Origin: Thiothrix subterranea
GTDB taxonomy: Bacteria > Pseudomonadota > Gammaproteobacteria > Thiotrichales > Thiotrichaceae
Direction: 5' to 3'
Length of the DNA: 64,000 bases
NCBI RefSeq assembly: GCF_016772315.1
Contig: NZ_CP053482.1
Location: forward strand, 3,033,501-3,097,500
Below the pieces are notes generated by a model. The model saw nothing but the letters and a program-made list of their open reading frames with translations. It did not search any database and was not told the origin of the DNA. Shown here in pieces: positions 15,559 to 25,907 of this stretch (within the stretch, counting starts at the first letter, position 1; the number at the start of each line of letters is the position of its first letter). A program made the position numbers and the translations under genes.

Positions 15559-16446
15559 TTAATGCGGCAGGGCAAACCACAATACTGCTGGCATAATCAC
15601 CAAGCTTGCTAGATTCCCCAGCAATACAATCGAGGCGACCCGATCCGGTTCTTGTTGGTATTGCTCTGCCACCAATACATTCAACACCGCCGGTGGCAGC
15701 GCTGCAAATACCAGCAATAGGGCGTAATGCGTCGTGCTCAAGTCCAGCCATTGTGCCATTAAGAATGCGCTGATGAGTCCGGCAGCAGGGCCTGCGAGTG
15801 CACCAAGCGTGCCGAGTTTCCAATCGCGAAAATTCACCTCCAATAAACGCACCCCCAAGGAAAATAGCAACAAGGGGACGGAAACCTGCCCCAGTAGCTT
15901 AACCGTATTCGCCAAGGCATCCGGCAAAGTAATGTGCAAACTGCTAAACAGTAACCCCAGAATCGTGGCTTGAATCATCGGCATTTTCAGCAAATGCAAT
16001 GGATTGGTGCGATGGTTTAAAATGTAAAAACCAACCGTGAAATGCAGCACCATTTCAATAATAAACAGCACCACGGCGGCTTGCAGCGCTGACTCTCCGA
16101 ACGCAAACAGGATCAACGGGATACCCATATTGCCGGAGTTATTAAACATCATCGGCGGCAAAAACGTTTTCAGACTGATGCGCAATACCCACGCCAGCGG
16201 TAACAGCAGCAAACCCGAACCCAAGACCACCGCAACGCCGCCAATGGCGAGGTCGCGAAACGCCAGAAAATCAAAGGGCTTATCCATCAGCGCCCAAAAC
16301 ACGAGGAAGGGCGCGAAAAATTCCATATTGAGGCGGTTAACCACCGCCATATCCGGGCGGCGGAAATAGCCATACGCCGCTCCCAATGCGGAGCAGGCAA
16401 ATACGGGAAAAATAATACTGAAAATGCGCAGGGCGGTATCGAGCAT
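15559..16446 (-). CDS. AEC family transporter (auxin efflux carrier type)
   Basis: 295 residues and about ten hydrophobic segments in two five-helix halves. Segments such as FNNSGNMGIPLILFAFGE in the fourth helix and LLGQVSVPLLLFSLGVRL in the second half fit the AEC/PIN-like fold. Members export or import small organic anions such as malate or malonate. It is 8 bases downstream of the DUF2279-like gene on the same strand. Substrate unknown; no regulator adjacent. Confidence 0.85.
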   Translation of the reverse strand: MLDTALRIFSIIFPVFACSALGAAYGYFRRPDMAVVNRLNMEFFAPFLVFWALMDKPFDFLAFRDLAIGGVAVVLGSGLLLLPLAWVLRISLKTFLPPMMFNNSGNMGIPLILFAFGESALQAAVVLFIIEMVLHFTVGFYILNHRTNPLHLLKMPMIQATILGLLFSSLHITLPDALANTVKLLGQVSVPLLLFSLGVRLLEVNFRDWKLGTLGALAGPAAGLISAFLMAQWLDLSTTHYALLLVFAALPPAVLNVLVAEQYQQEPDRVASIVLLGNLASLVIMPAVLWFALPH

Positions 16447-16453
16447 GAGGTGT

Positions 16454-16795
16454 TTAAAAATCCGTTACCCAAGCAATTTGATTGTCACCGATTATCCAAT
16501 GCCCTGCTTGCACCCCGACCAACGCACCGAGCGCATCCCATGCCAAATCTTTGGTACTGAATCGGTTGCCTTCCTCTTGGCTATCAATGACTTCCTTGAG
16601 AACACCCGGCGCGATTGCCCAAGTGAATGCTTTGGTTCGATCATGTGTTTGCGAATAGGCGGCAACGCCTAATGCGGCAGAGACACCAAAGTGCAATGAC
16701 TTATCATTGCCTGTCCACTCATCGGCATGGGTCAAATGCGTGGAAAGCAATAACATGGCGAAAGTGCTTGCCTGCAATGCTTGGGAAGCTTTCAT
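16454..16795 (-). CDS. YfiM/DUF2279-like periplasmic protein
   Basis: 113 residues with a signal peptide ending near THA/DE. The core motif DKSLHFGVSAALGVAAYS followed by WAIAPGVLKEVIDS and DLAWDALGALVGV matches the small YfiM/DUF2279 group of membrane-associated proteins, which resemble a minimal two-helix unit with conserved His, Glu and Asp. There is no lipobox Cys, unlike E. coli YfiM. It overlaps nothing and lies directly upstream of the AEC transporter gene. Function of the family is unknown. Confidence 0.75.
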   Translation of the reverse strand: MKASQALQASTFAMLLLSTHLTHADEWTGNDKSLHFGVSAALGVAAYSQTHDRTKAFTWAIAPGVLKEVIDSQEEGNRFSTKDLAWDALGALVGVQAGHWIIGDNQIAWVTDF

Positions 16796-16969
16796 GGGGG
16801 CGGCTCAATCCATTATTCGGACTGCCATTACATCACACGGAACGCCTTTGAGGGTAGCTTCAGCGGTAGAATATGATGTACGTCAATTTTTCGGTGTTCT
16901 CACAATTTACCGGTAATTCCATTACACTGTAATCATTATGTTAATAGTCGATGAGGAGGAAACAATAAT

Positions 16970-18880
16970 ATGGGTATTCCAGCGGCATTGTCGCGTTATC
17001 TGAATTATTTTCTGGTGGTGTTCGCGGTGTTATTCACGTTGCCACTCGCAATGGCGGCTAATACCAGCTTTGATTTTGGGGATGAAAGTCTGACGGCTGA
17101 ACAGGCATTCGCGTTAGGGCAACCGGCGTTGGCGGGTGAGAAATTAACCATTCAATGGGTGATTGCTCCTGACCATTACCTCTATAAAGATAAATTTCTG
17201 GTCAAAATTTTTGATCCGCAAGGCGTGACAGTGGGCGAGCCTGAGTTGCCGAGCGGTGAGGTTAAACAAGACGAATTCTTCGGCAAAATCGAAGCCGTGC
17301 ACGATCTCGCTGCCATCCAATTACCCGTGAAACGCACCGAAGCCGGTAAAGCAGGCAGTTTTGTGGTGGAGCTGGGCTGGCAAGGCTGTGCGCAAGACGT
17401 ATTGTGTTACCCGCCGGAACTCAAAGCGTTCAAGGTGGATTTGCCCGCGCCTGCTGCGGGGGAACAACCGCGTGTGAGCTGGGCTGAAACCACGCCACCG
17501 GAAGCGGTTGCGAAAGCAGCCGATAGTACGGCTTCGGCTACTACCGCTGTTAATTCTGGCGCAGAGACACAAATGTCTGAGCAAGATGAAATCGCGCAAA
17601 CCCTCGCCAGTGGCAATGTGTTGCTGACCTTGTTGGGCTTTTTAGGGTTTGGTTTATTGCTGGCATTTACCCCGTGTGTATTCCCGATGATTCCGATTTT
17701 GTCGGGCATTATTGTGGGGCAGAAAAACATGACCGGGCGCAAAGCGTTCATTCTGTCACTGGTTTATGTGTTGGCGATGGCGCTGACTTACACGGTTGCC
17801 GGTGTCTTGGCGGGTTTGTTTGGGGAAAATTTGCAGGCGATGTTCCAGAATCCGTGGGTGTTGGGAACGTTTAGCCTTATTTTTGTGCTGCTGGCATTGT
17901 CGATGTTTGGCTTTTATGAATTGCAAATGCCTTCCAGTGTTCAAAGCCGCTTGAATAATTTGAGTAATAAGCAGGAAGGCGGTAGCTTGATTGGTGTTGC
18001 CATTATGGGCGCATTGTCGGCGTTGATCGTGGGGCCGTGTGTGGCAGCACCGCTGGCGGGGGCGCTGATTTACATCGGGCAAACGGGTGATGCGGTATTG
18101 GGCGGCATGGCATTGTTTGCGCTGAGTATTGGCATGGGGATTCCGTTATTGCTGGTGGGGACATCCGCCGGAAAATGGTTGCCGCGTGCGGGCATGTGGA
18201 TGGAAGCAATTAAAGCGGTCTTCGGGGTGATGATGTTGGCGGTGGCGATTTGGATGCTGGAGCGTATTTTGCCCGAATCCGTGAGCCTGTTGCTGTGGGC
18301 GGCGTTGTTGATCATTTCGGCGATATTCTTGGGTGCATTGAGCAACTTGCCAGAAAATACCAGTGGTTGGCGCAAATTTTGGAAGGGTTGGGGGATTTTG
18401 CTGCTGATCTATGGCGGTTTGCTGATGGTCGGCAGTGCCACTGGGAAAGGCGATTTGTTTCAGCCTTTGCGTGGTTTGAGCATGGGGCAGGCGGGGGCAG
18501 GCGGCGGTGCTGCTACCGCTAGTTTGCAGTTCAACACGGTCAAGACCTTGGCGGATTTGCAGCAGGCGGTGAAAGATGGCAAAGGTCAGCCGGTCATGGT
18601 GGACTTTTACGCTGACTGGTGCGTGACCTGTAAGGAAATGGAAAAGTACACGTTTTCTGATCCGGCAGTGCAGGCGTTATTGCGTAATGCAATTTTGGTG
18701 AAAGCCGATGTGACGGAAACGAATGCGGAAACCAAGGCGTTGTTGAAGCATTTTCAGATTGTGGGGCCGCCTGCCATCCTGTTCTTTAACAAGGATGGCG
18801 AGGAATTGCGCCCGTTTCGGCAGGTTGGGTTTATGCCAGCAGAAACGTTTGCAGGGCATTTGAGTAAGGCATTGCAGTAG
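16970..18880 (+). CDS. dsbD: Thiol:disulfide interchange protein DsbD
   Basis: 636 residues, ribosome site GAGGAGG. All three DsbD modules are present. A periplasmic N-terminal domain has Cys140 and Cys146 in GCAQDVLCYPPE. A central eight-helix domain has the two redox cysteines in FTPCVFPMIPIL and VGPCVAAPLAGAL. A C-terminal thioredoxin domain has DWCVTCKEME (Cys551, Cys554). DsbD passes electrons from cytoplasmic thioredoxin to periplasmic thiol proteins. Here the likely clients are the SoxW-like proteins at 14819 and 20051. A signal/anchor helix starts the protein. An IS110 element is inserted just after the stop. Confidence 0.97.
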   Translation: MGIPAALSRYLNYFLVVFAVLFTLPLAMAANTSFDFGDESLTAEQAFALGQPALAGEKLTIQWVIAPDHYLYKDKFLVKIFDPQGVTVGEPELPSGEVKQDEFFGKIEAVHDLAAIQLPVKRTEAGKAGSFVVELGWQGCAQDVLCYPPELKAFKVDLPAPAAGEQPRVSWAETTPPEAVAKAADSTASATTAVNSGAETQMSEQDEIAQTLASGNVLLTLLGFLGFGLLLAFTPCVFPMIPILSGIIVGQKNMTGRKAFILSLVYVLAMALTYTVAGVLAGLFGENLQAMFQNPWVLGTFSLIFVLLALSMFGFYELQMPSSVQSRLNNLSNKQEGGSLIGVAIMGALSALIVGPCVAAPLAGALIYIGQTGDAVLGGMALFALSIGMGIPLLLVGTSAGKWLPRAGMWMEAIKAVFGVMMLAVAIWMLERILPESVSLLLWAALLIISAIFLGALSNLPENTSGWRKFWKGWGILLLIYGGLLMVGSATGKGDLFQPLRGLSMGQAGAGGGAATASLQFNTVKTLADLQQAVKDGKGQPVMVDFYADWCVTCKEMEKYTFSDPAVQALLRNAILVKADVTETNAETKALLKHFQIVGPPAILFFNKDGEELRPFRQVGFMPAETFAGHLSKALQ

Positions 18881-18907
18881 CGGGAGAGCAACTGTCTTGA
18901 TGTTGTG

Positions 18908-20040
<1,133 letters not shown>

Positions 20041-20050
20041 AGGGGTTCTT

Positions 20051-21112
20051 TTATTCCATCAAATCCGCCGGGAAGCCGTGGGCAGCCAGTGCTTCACGGC
20101 GGTGTTGCAAGTAGCGTTGGAATTCGGGCATCCAGTCATACGCGCCAGAGGTGACGTAATCCATTGCGCCGTGCAGGTGGAACGCTTTGAAGTAGGCTTC
20201 GGTACGGAAGACTTCTTTGCCATCGGTATCGAAGAACAGCAGGCTGGGGCTGTATTTGATTTCCAGCGCTTTTGCCCATTCTGCCACGGTCATTTCCTTG
20301 CCATCGGGGGTTTGGATTTTGGTGTCATCGTCGGGGTTGGCTTGGGCGAGATCGAGATTGCTGAGGGAATACGCGAGTTCTTTGCGTTTGAAAATGTCAT
20401 TGTAGAGTTCGTCGCAAGTGTCGCATTCGGTTTGCGCGAATACCACCATCAGCGGGCGTTTGCTGTCTTTGCGGGCGTCTTGCAGGCGTAACGGCGCAGG
20501 CAGTGCGGCGGGCAGGGTGTAAGTTTTGTCAGTCGTGGCAGCGACTTTGCCATCGGCTTTGAGCTTGGCGAAGTAGTCTTTGAAACTGCCGTCTTTTTCG
20601 TGTTTACCGGCGACAAAATCCAGTGCCATTGCAAATTTGTCGGGGGCGTAATAGCCGTTGACGCGCAGCACCACTTTTCCGGCTTCGTCGAGGAACAGCA
20701 TGGTGGGGGTGTATTGCACTTTCAATTCAGCGGCGAAGGCTTTCTCGGTAGTTTCTTTGCCGTCAACGTCGGTTACGTTGCGGTCGCCCCACATATTGAT
20801 GGCAATCACGTCAAAGTTTTTTTGGGTCTTGGCGGTGATGTCTTCTTTGCTGAAATTTTCTTGGATCAACTTGGTGCAATACGGGCAGCCGTCTTGGTAG
20901 AAATACAGCACGGTGCGTTTATTCGCGGCATTCGCTTCTTTGATGTCGTCGCGCAGGTCGAGGAAGGATTCTTTGAACCAGGCGGGTTTGTCGATTGCGC
21001 CGGGGTTGACTAAACCGGCTTCCAGTTGGGTGGGCGTGCCAGCGGGCGTGGCAGCGTGGGTTGCTCCGGCGAGTAATGCCAGCGCGAGGGGGATGGGTAA
21101 CAGGTACTTCAT
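20051..21112 (-). CDS. Periplasmic protein with two thioredoxin domains
   Basis: 353 residues with a signal peptide ending at THA/AT. The first thioredoxin domain (about 45-165) has YQDGCPYCTKL with Cys76 and Cys79 and cis-Pro in YTPTMLF. The second (about 205-330) has FAQTECDTCDELY with Cys230 and Cys233 and YSPSLLF. Both pairs are intact, so it could act as a two-site thiol reductase or relay. The arrangement resembles a duplicated SoxW. It probably stood next to dsbD before the IS110 insertion, although on the opposite strand. Role in reducing sulfur-oxidation proteins is inferred from the neighbours. Confidence 0.87.
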   Translation of the reverse strand: MKYLLPIPLALALLAGATHAATPAGTPTQLEAGLVNPGAIDKPAWFKESFLDLRDDIKEANAANKRTVLYFYQDGCPYCTKLIQENFSKEDITAKTQKNFDVIAINMWGDRNVTDVDGKETTEKAFAAELKVQYTPTMLFLDEAGKVVLRVNGYYAPDKFAMALDFVAGKHEKDGSFKDYFAKLKADGKVAATTDKTYTLPAALPAPLRLQDARKDSKRPLMVVFAQTECDTCDELYNDIFKRKELAYSLSNLDLAQANPDDDTKIQTPDGKEMTVAEWAKALEIKYSPSLLFFDTDGKEVFRTEAYFKAFHLHGAMDYVTSGAYDWMPEFQRYLQHRREALAAHGFPADLME

Positions 21113-21181
21113 GGGATGGCCTCCTCAGACAGCGGTAATGCGGTGATATTATTGGGTTATGGAGGCAGTTTAGCAGGTTGT

Positions 21182-21385
21182 TTATGAGGGGGATATTTCT
21201 AGGGTTGGTTGTGATTGTTTGGTGTTGTGCGAGTGTTGAATTGCCTCATCCAGCAACGCGCTGAGGTCGGTTTCCTGCACATCTTGAAAGGCTTGCTGCA
21301 TCTGGCGGGTCATGCGTTGGTATTGGGCTTCGTTTAGTTCGTCAAGGTTTTGGCGCACTACTAGGGTAGGGAGTTGGCGTAGCAT
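21182..21385 (-). CDS. Small hypothetical protein
   Basis: 67 residues from the ATG at 21385, which has GGAG six bases ahead; the extension to a TTG at 21397 is less likely. Mostly helical and charged (QNLDELNEAQYQRMTRQMQQ, DLSALLDEAIQHSHN), no domain recognised, no signal. It lies between the double-thioredoxin gene and the divergent NACHT gene. The good ribosome site supports a real gene, but nothing shows its function. Confidence 0.5.
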   Translation of the reverse strand: MLRQLPTLVVRQNLDELNEAQYQRMTRQMQQAFQDVQETDLSALLDEAIQHSHNTKQSQPTLEISPS

Positions 21386-21572
21386 GGGGTGCTCCAATAG
21401 TGTAATTATTCTGGTTAGTGTGGTTCATAGGGTTGGAAGAGGCAAGTGTACTAATAATGAATTGGTCGTTTTGTTTCAATGTTTTTTAACCAAATTGATG
21501 ATAAAATAACCCATAATATTTTCTGATTAAATTCGACAGAAGAAATAATGACTTTATCGGGACTTGATACTT

Positions 21573-24500
21573 ATGGGTAATTTCTTTTCAAGCTTTACTG
21601 ATCGCTACAAACTGTTTGCGTATGTGTTTTTAGTGTCTGTTGGTGGGCTACTTATCAGCCTGTTTGGCAAAGGAATCGAGGCAACGTTAGCGATCAGTGC
21701 GGGTATCGGCTTGATTTTGTTCATTGCCAAACCGATATGGTATTCCGATAAATACGGTGAAACTACGGTAAGACTGGTATCACTTGGGGTGGCTGGGTCT
21801 GCTGTTGCTGCATTCGTGGGCTGGCCAGCTTTGCTTGAAACATATCTCAAGCCAGTTTTGAAAGAATATTACCCCAACGTAGCAACACAAAGCCTTGATT
21901 CAATGGCAATTGCTGTTTTTATCTTTCTTGCTGTTGTCATCTATATCGTAAACAACTTCCGGCGTGATCAAACGGGGATGGGAGTACATCCCACGCCTAT
22001 TGACAGAGATGTTCCAGAGCCTTCATTCAAGGATAGGCTTAAGGCTGTTTGTGGTGCATTGACTGATGATTTAAGAGGAATTGATCAAAAAACGAACTGG
22101 AGTGCGCGACTTTTTACACCATTAGATGCTGAAGTTGAAGTAAATACGCCTAATGGTAAAGAACGGAGAGTTACCGATTTGCTAAAAGCGATTAAACGTT
22201 CAAAGAACCGTCTTTTTCTCGTTTTAGGCACTCCCGGTTCAGGTAAAAGTGTTGCGCTCAGAAAATTGTGCCAAGATTTGGCTGAAGAGGTTGATAAAAC
22301 AGGAAAAATACCCATTTATATTAATCTCAGAGAGTGGCATGTAGAAAGGAAATGGACTGAAGACAATCCGCCGACTTTGGAAGAGCTTCATCAGTTTGTT
22401 TTCAATAATGTTAAAAGCAGAGACATTGTTACCAGTAAGTTCTTTGATAAATATTTTGAGCGTCTCTATGAAACCGGACGTCTGTATTTTGTTTTTGATT
22501 CGTTTGATGAAATACCGGCTGTTTTGGATGAAAAAGAAAACTCTGAACTTATTCATCAGTTGTCTGAAGTTATTTTCAAATTTCTCAAGGGTGCAAGACA
22601 AGCTGAGGCTCAAGGAATTCTTGCATCACGCTTATTCAGAAAACCAACCCGCGAATTTCAGACGGAGGTGACACTGGAAATTCGACCATTCACTGAGCAA
22701 AAAATAATTTCGACTTTTGAGAATTATGGAATATTTACTAAGGAGATCATTAAGACACTTTTTAAGGATAGGCAAGAGTTAGTGCCAATAGCAAGAAATC
22801 CGTTTTCAGCCGTCTTGATAGCAGAATATATTGAACACAATGAAAATAAATTGCCACCTAATCAATCGGAAATGTATGCTGATTACTTTAGTCGAACACT
22901 CGATAACTGCACCATGCGTATGGAGAAGAAAAATCTTAATAAAGAGAGTTTGATTAATTACACTATTGAAATTGCCAGTACCATGTTTAAAGAATATGGA
23001 TTGGAAGCGCCGGTTAGTCAGTTGATAAATAAATTACCTAACATTCCTGTTGAAGATGTTATTGATATATTGAAGTTTGCCCGTCTTGGTCGGCTTGGTT
23101 CTGGCGATGATAATTTTTTTAGTTTTTCTCATCGTCGTTTTGTTGAATACTTCTCTGTTCAAAAAATTATAAAAGAAGATCAAGCTATTGATTTATATGC
23201 TATTCCAACAGATTCACAATGGCGTGATGCACTAGTTCTATATTGTGAGGTTGCTAGTGTTGAGAAAGCAACTGTTATTGCCAATTTTTGTTGGAACGTT
23301 ATTGATTCTATTAAAAATCCACAAGATATAAGAGTAATACACAGTATGCGTTTCCTACGTGATGCCTTTAAAGGCAGACTAGAGTGCATACAAGGATTTA
23401 ATGATGAACTTGCACAATATATATATGATGCTATTCGTCCAGAAAATAATGTTATTTCAGTGAAAATTGCTCTTGAAACAGTTTCTCTATTAAGTACGGA
23501 TCATATTGATGAATGTGTTATAGACGCTCTTTCAATTAATAATCCAATACTAGAAGAGTCTTCAATTAATGCTTGCCGAAATTTACCAGAAATCACTCCA
23601 AATCTTAACAAAAAAATTAAAGACTACTTGTCTAAACTGACACTTTATGACATTTTTCTAACTAGACATTCATTGCTATTTACCTTTTCTCTATCTGAAG
23701 CATTTAAAGGAATAAAAAATCGCATAAGATATAGTTTATTTGTTATTTATTCGCTGTTGTTTTTTTTAGTGGTTTTTTTGTTTTTTTCTCCATTCATAGT
23801 GATCGGAGCATTTTTGTTGTCAGCCATGTTCATGGTTATTGTTTTTTTGTTACGTATAATCTTCTCTAGTTTTCGCGAGAAGAAAATGTTGTATGAGATT
23901 TCTTTCTTGTCTTTTTTGTTTTTGCTGTTATTTCTTTCTGTTAAAATTAATACGCCTTATGTTTTTCCTATCGTGACCAAAAGCAATATTTGTGAAACTG
24001 AAAAATGCTACAAAATAAATGACATTGGATTTATTAAAGAAATTATTTCTGGTTTTTCCTCAAGTGAAGTTAAACTTCAAGAAAAGTCTAAACTTAGTAT
24101 GTTGTTAACAATTAAAGATAAAGACTTGCATTTTTCTGTTTTCTTATTTTTAATGATAGTATTGATGGCGATATTTCGATACTATGGGAATACACTCAAT
24201 ATAAGACAGTTTATTTGGTTTGGAATTGTATTTTTGGCTTTAATTTTTATTCTAAATAATATGGAATTGATTTCAAAGTATGAATTGTTTATTTCCGCTA
24301 TGCTTTTTTTGGCGGTAGTTTATATGTTTTTTAGGTCGATTCTGATGGTTTTTAAAGTTTTTAAAAGTGAGTTTATTTACTACAATGAAATAAAGAAAAT
24401 AGATTATGGAATGCTGAAAAGTAGAGAGAATATTTATTTTTGTATGAAAAATACAAAAATAATAAGAACGAAAAAGCGAATTGTTGAATATCTTGAGTTG

Positions 24501-24620
24501 CATGTAAAAAATGTTTCAGGGGAATGGCCTGATCCTAGCATATTAAGTTCTTACCACACGGATGATGTTCACATTCGCTTGGCAAGGTTGGAAGAAAAAT
24601 GGTTGGGACTGGATAGGTAA
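21573..24620 (+). CDS. Membrane-embedded NACHT-domain STAND NTPase
   Basis: 1015 residues from the ATG at 21573. The N-terminus has three or four membrane segments (residues ~13-130). A NACHT module follows with Walker A GTPGSGKS (219-226) and Walker B YFVFDSFDEIP (~305-315), then a helical region to about 700. A second membrane block of five or six helices lies at about 720-925, then a charged tail. The gene is clearly richer in A+T than its neighbours, suggesting transfer. Bacterial NACHT proteins of this build are known antiphage NLR-like sensors with membrane effectors. A defence role is likely but unproven. No partner gene is evident. Membrane segments at both ends are unusual. Confidence 0.85.
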   Translation: MGNFFSSFTDRYKLFAYVFLVSVGGLLISLFGKGIEATLAISAGIGLILFIAKPIWYSDKYGETTVRLVSLGVAGSAVAAFVGWPALLETYLKPVLKEYYPNVATQSLDSMAIAVFIFLAVVIYIVNNFRRDQTGMGVHPTPIDRDVPEPSFKDRLKAVCGALTDDLRGIDQKTNWSARLFTPLDAEVEVNTPNGKERRVTDLLKAIKRSKNRLFLVLGTPGSGKSVALRKLCQDLAEEVDKTGKIPIYINLREWHVERKWTEDNPPTLEELHQFVFNNVKSRDIVTSKFFDKYFERLYETGRLYFVFDSFDEIPAVLDEKENSELIHQLSEVIFKFLKGARQAEAQGILASRLFRKPTREFQTEVTLEIRPFTEQKIISTFENYGIFTKEIIKTLFKDRQELVPIARNPFSAVLIAEYIEHNENKLPPNQSEMYADYFSRTLDNCTMRMEKKNLNKESLINYTIEIASTMFKEYGLEAPVSQLINKLPNIPVEDVIDILKFARLGRLGSGDDNFFSFSHRRFVEYFSVQKIIKEDQAIDLYAIPTDSQWRDALVLYCEVASVEKATVIANFCWNVIDSIKNPQDIRVIHSMRFLRDAFKGRLECIQGFNDELAQYIYDAIRPENNVISVKIALETVSLLSTDHIDECVIDALSINNPILEESSINACRNLPEITPNLNKKIKDYLSKLTLYDIFLTRHSLLFTFSLSEAFKGIKNRIRYSLFVIYSLLFFLVVFLFFSPFIVIGAFLLSAMFMVIVFLLRIIFSSFREKKMLYEISFLSFLFLLLFLSVKINTPYVFPIVTKSNICETEKCYKINDIGFIKEIISGFSSSEVKLQEKSKLSMLLTIKDKDLHFSVFLFLMIVLMAIFRYYGNTLNIRQFIWFGIVFLALIFILNNMELISKYELFISAMLFLAVVYMFFRSILMVFKVFKSEFIYYNEIKKIDYGMLKSRENIYFCMKNTKIIRTKKRIVEYLELHVKNVSGEWPDPSILSSYHTDDVHIRLARLEEKWLGLDR

Positions 24621-24688
24621 AAAACAGCCAATTTATTGGTATTGCAGGAAAATCGCCTAAACTACCAGACAGTGAAACATCGACTTTT

Positions 24689-24711
24689 GGAGGAGTGATC
24701 GTAGCTCCTCC
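24689..24711. repeat. Short hairpin between NACHT and AlbA_2 genes
   Basis: GGAGGAG (24689-24695) and CTCCTCC (24705-24711) form a 7-base stem with a 9-base loop. It lies 68 bases after the NACHT stop and ends 18 bases before the next ATG. No T-run follows, so a terminator role is uncertain; the shape resembles the extragenic hairpins elsewhere in the window. Confidence 0.5.
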
Positions 24712-24729
24712 TACAACCAGAGCACAGCT

Positions 24730-25875
24730 ATGACTCCCCAAGAACTCCAAACCCTGATCCAACAAGGCGAAAACGCCGCCGTCGAATTCAAGGCATTGCC
24801 GCTTCGCCCTGAAGCCTTAGCCCGTGAAATGGTGGCATTCGCTAACAGCGCGGGTGGTACAATCCTGCTCGGTGTGGCGGATGATGGCACAGTGCTTGGC
24901 ATCGACGGTTCAGAGCAACTCGAAGAGTGGGTGATGAATATCGCCCGCACTGCCGTGATTCCAGCGTTGACCGTGACTTACGGAACCGTCGCGATCAATG
25001 CAACGCGGGTTGCGGTAGTCGGTGTTCCCAAAGGCAGCGACAAGCCTTACCAAACGGGCGATAAATACTTGATGCGGGTCGGCTCAACCAATCGAGTCGC
25101 TACCCAGTCTGAATTGATGCGCTTGTTTCAAATGTCCGGCGTGTTCCATTACGACACCCTGCCAGTCGCCAACGCCGGTATCAACGACCTCAATATGGCA
25201 GCACTCGATAGCTATTTTGCCAACTACGGCTTCGAGTTTTCCAAGGAAGCGGATATTGCCCGCCGTCAGTTATTGATCAACACCGATATTCTTGCGCCCT
25301 CCGGTGAACCCACCATTGGCGGTTTGCTAATGTTCGGCATCAATCCGTCACGCTATTTGCCACAAGCGGCGATTATGTTTGCCCACTTTAACGGTTTGGA
25401 AATCGCGGCTGAGTTGATCGACCGCCAAGAAATCATTGGCACATTGCCCCAGCAAGTGGATGCTGCCGTCGCCGTGATGAAAAATAACCTGTTGCGCCCT
25501 TCCACCATCGAAGGCATGAAGCGCAAAGATACCCGCCAACTGCCGCCCGATAAGGTGTTGCGCGAAATGGTGGTGAATGCTTGTGTCCATCGCAATTACG
25601 CGATTGCTGGCTCGCGCATCCGCATTTTCATGTTTGATGACCGCATCGAGTGCATCAGCCCTGGGCGTTTGCCGAATACCGTGACGGTGGCAAAACTGCG
25701 TTCTGGCGTGTCCTACGCTTCCAATCCGGTGTTGCTAAAGTTCATGGATAATCTGCGCTACATCGACCGTTTAGGGCGCGGTTTCCCGATGATTTACCGC
25801 GAAATGCAGCAGATTGGCAAGGAAGTCAACGTTTACGAACTCGGCGAAGAGCTGCGAGTTGTGTTGCCTTTATAA
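24730..25875 (+). CDS. AlbA_2 / Schlafen-like ATP-binding protein
   Basis: 381 residues. The N-terminal AlbA_2 domain starts ENAAVEFKALPL and contains MVAFANSAGGTILLGVADDG (about residues 15-125). The C-terminal part is the GHKL-like ATPase fragment usually paired with it (LREMVVNACVHRNYAIAGSR, DDRIECISPGRLP, RYIDRLGRGFPMI). Such proteins are often labelled RecG-like regulators; roles range from transcriptional control to phage defence. Base composition matches the main genome, not the AT-rich NACHT gene upstream, so it need not belong to the same module. Ribosome site weak. Confidence 0.85.
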   Translation: MTPQELQTLIQQGENAAVEFKALPLRPEALAREMVAFANSAGGTILLGVADDGTVLGIDGSEQLEEWVMNIARTAVIPALTVTYGTVAINATRVAVVGVPKGSDKPYQTGDKYLMRVGSTNRVATQSELMRLFQMSGVFHYDTLPVANAGINDLNMAALDSYFANYGFEFSKEADIARRQLLINTDILAPSGEPTIGGLLMFGINPSRYLPQAAIMFAHFNGLEIAAELIDRQEIIGTLPQQVDAAVAVMKNNLLRPSTIEGMKRKDTRQLPPDKVLREMVVNACVHRNYAIAGSRIRIFMFDDRIECISPGRLPNTVTVAKLRSGVSYASNPVLLKFMDNLRYIDRLGRGFPMIYREMQQIGKEVNVYELGEELRVVLPL

Positions 25876-25907
25876 CGCCGTTGTCACCAATAATCGAGAG
25901 TTACCCC

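Noticed and set aside
21573-25875. NACHT and AlbA_2 genes as a defined two-gene defence operon
   Set aside because: Different base composition and a 109-base gap with a hairpin; kept only as a weak hypothesis.
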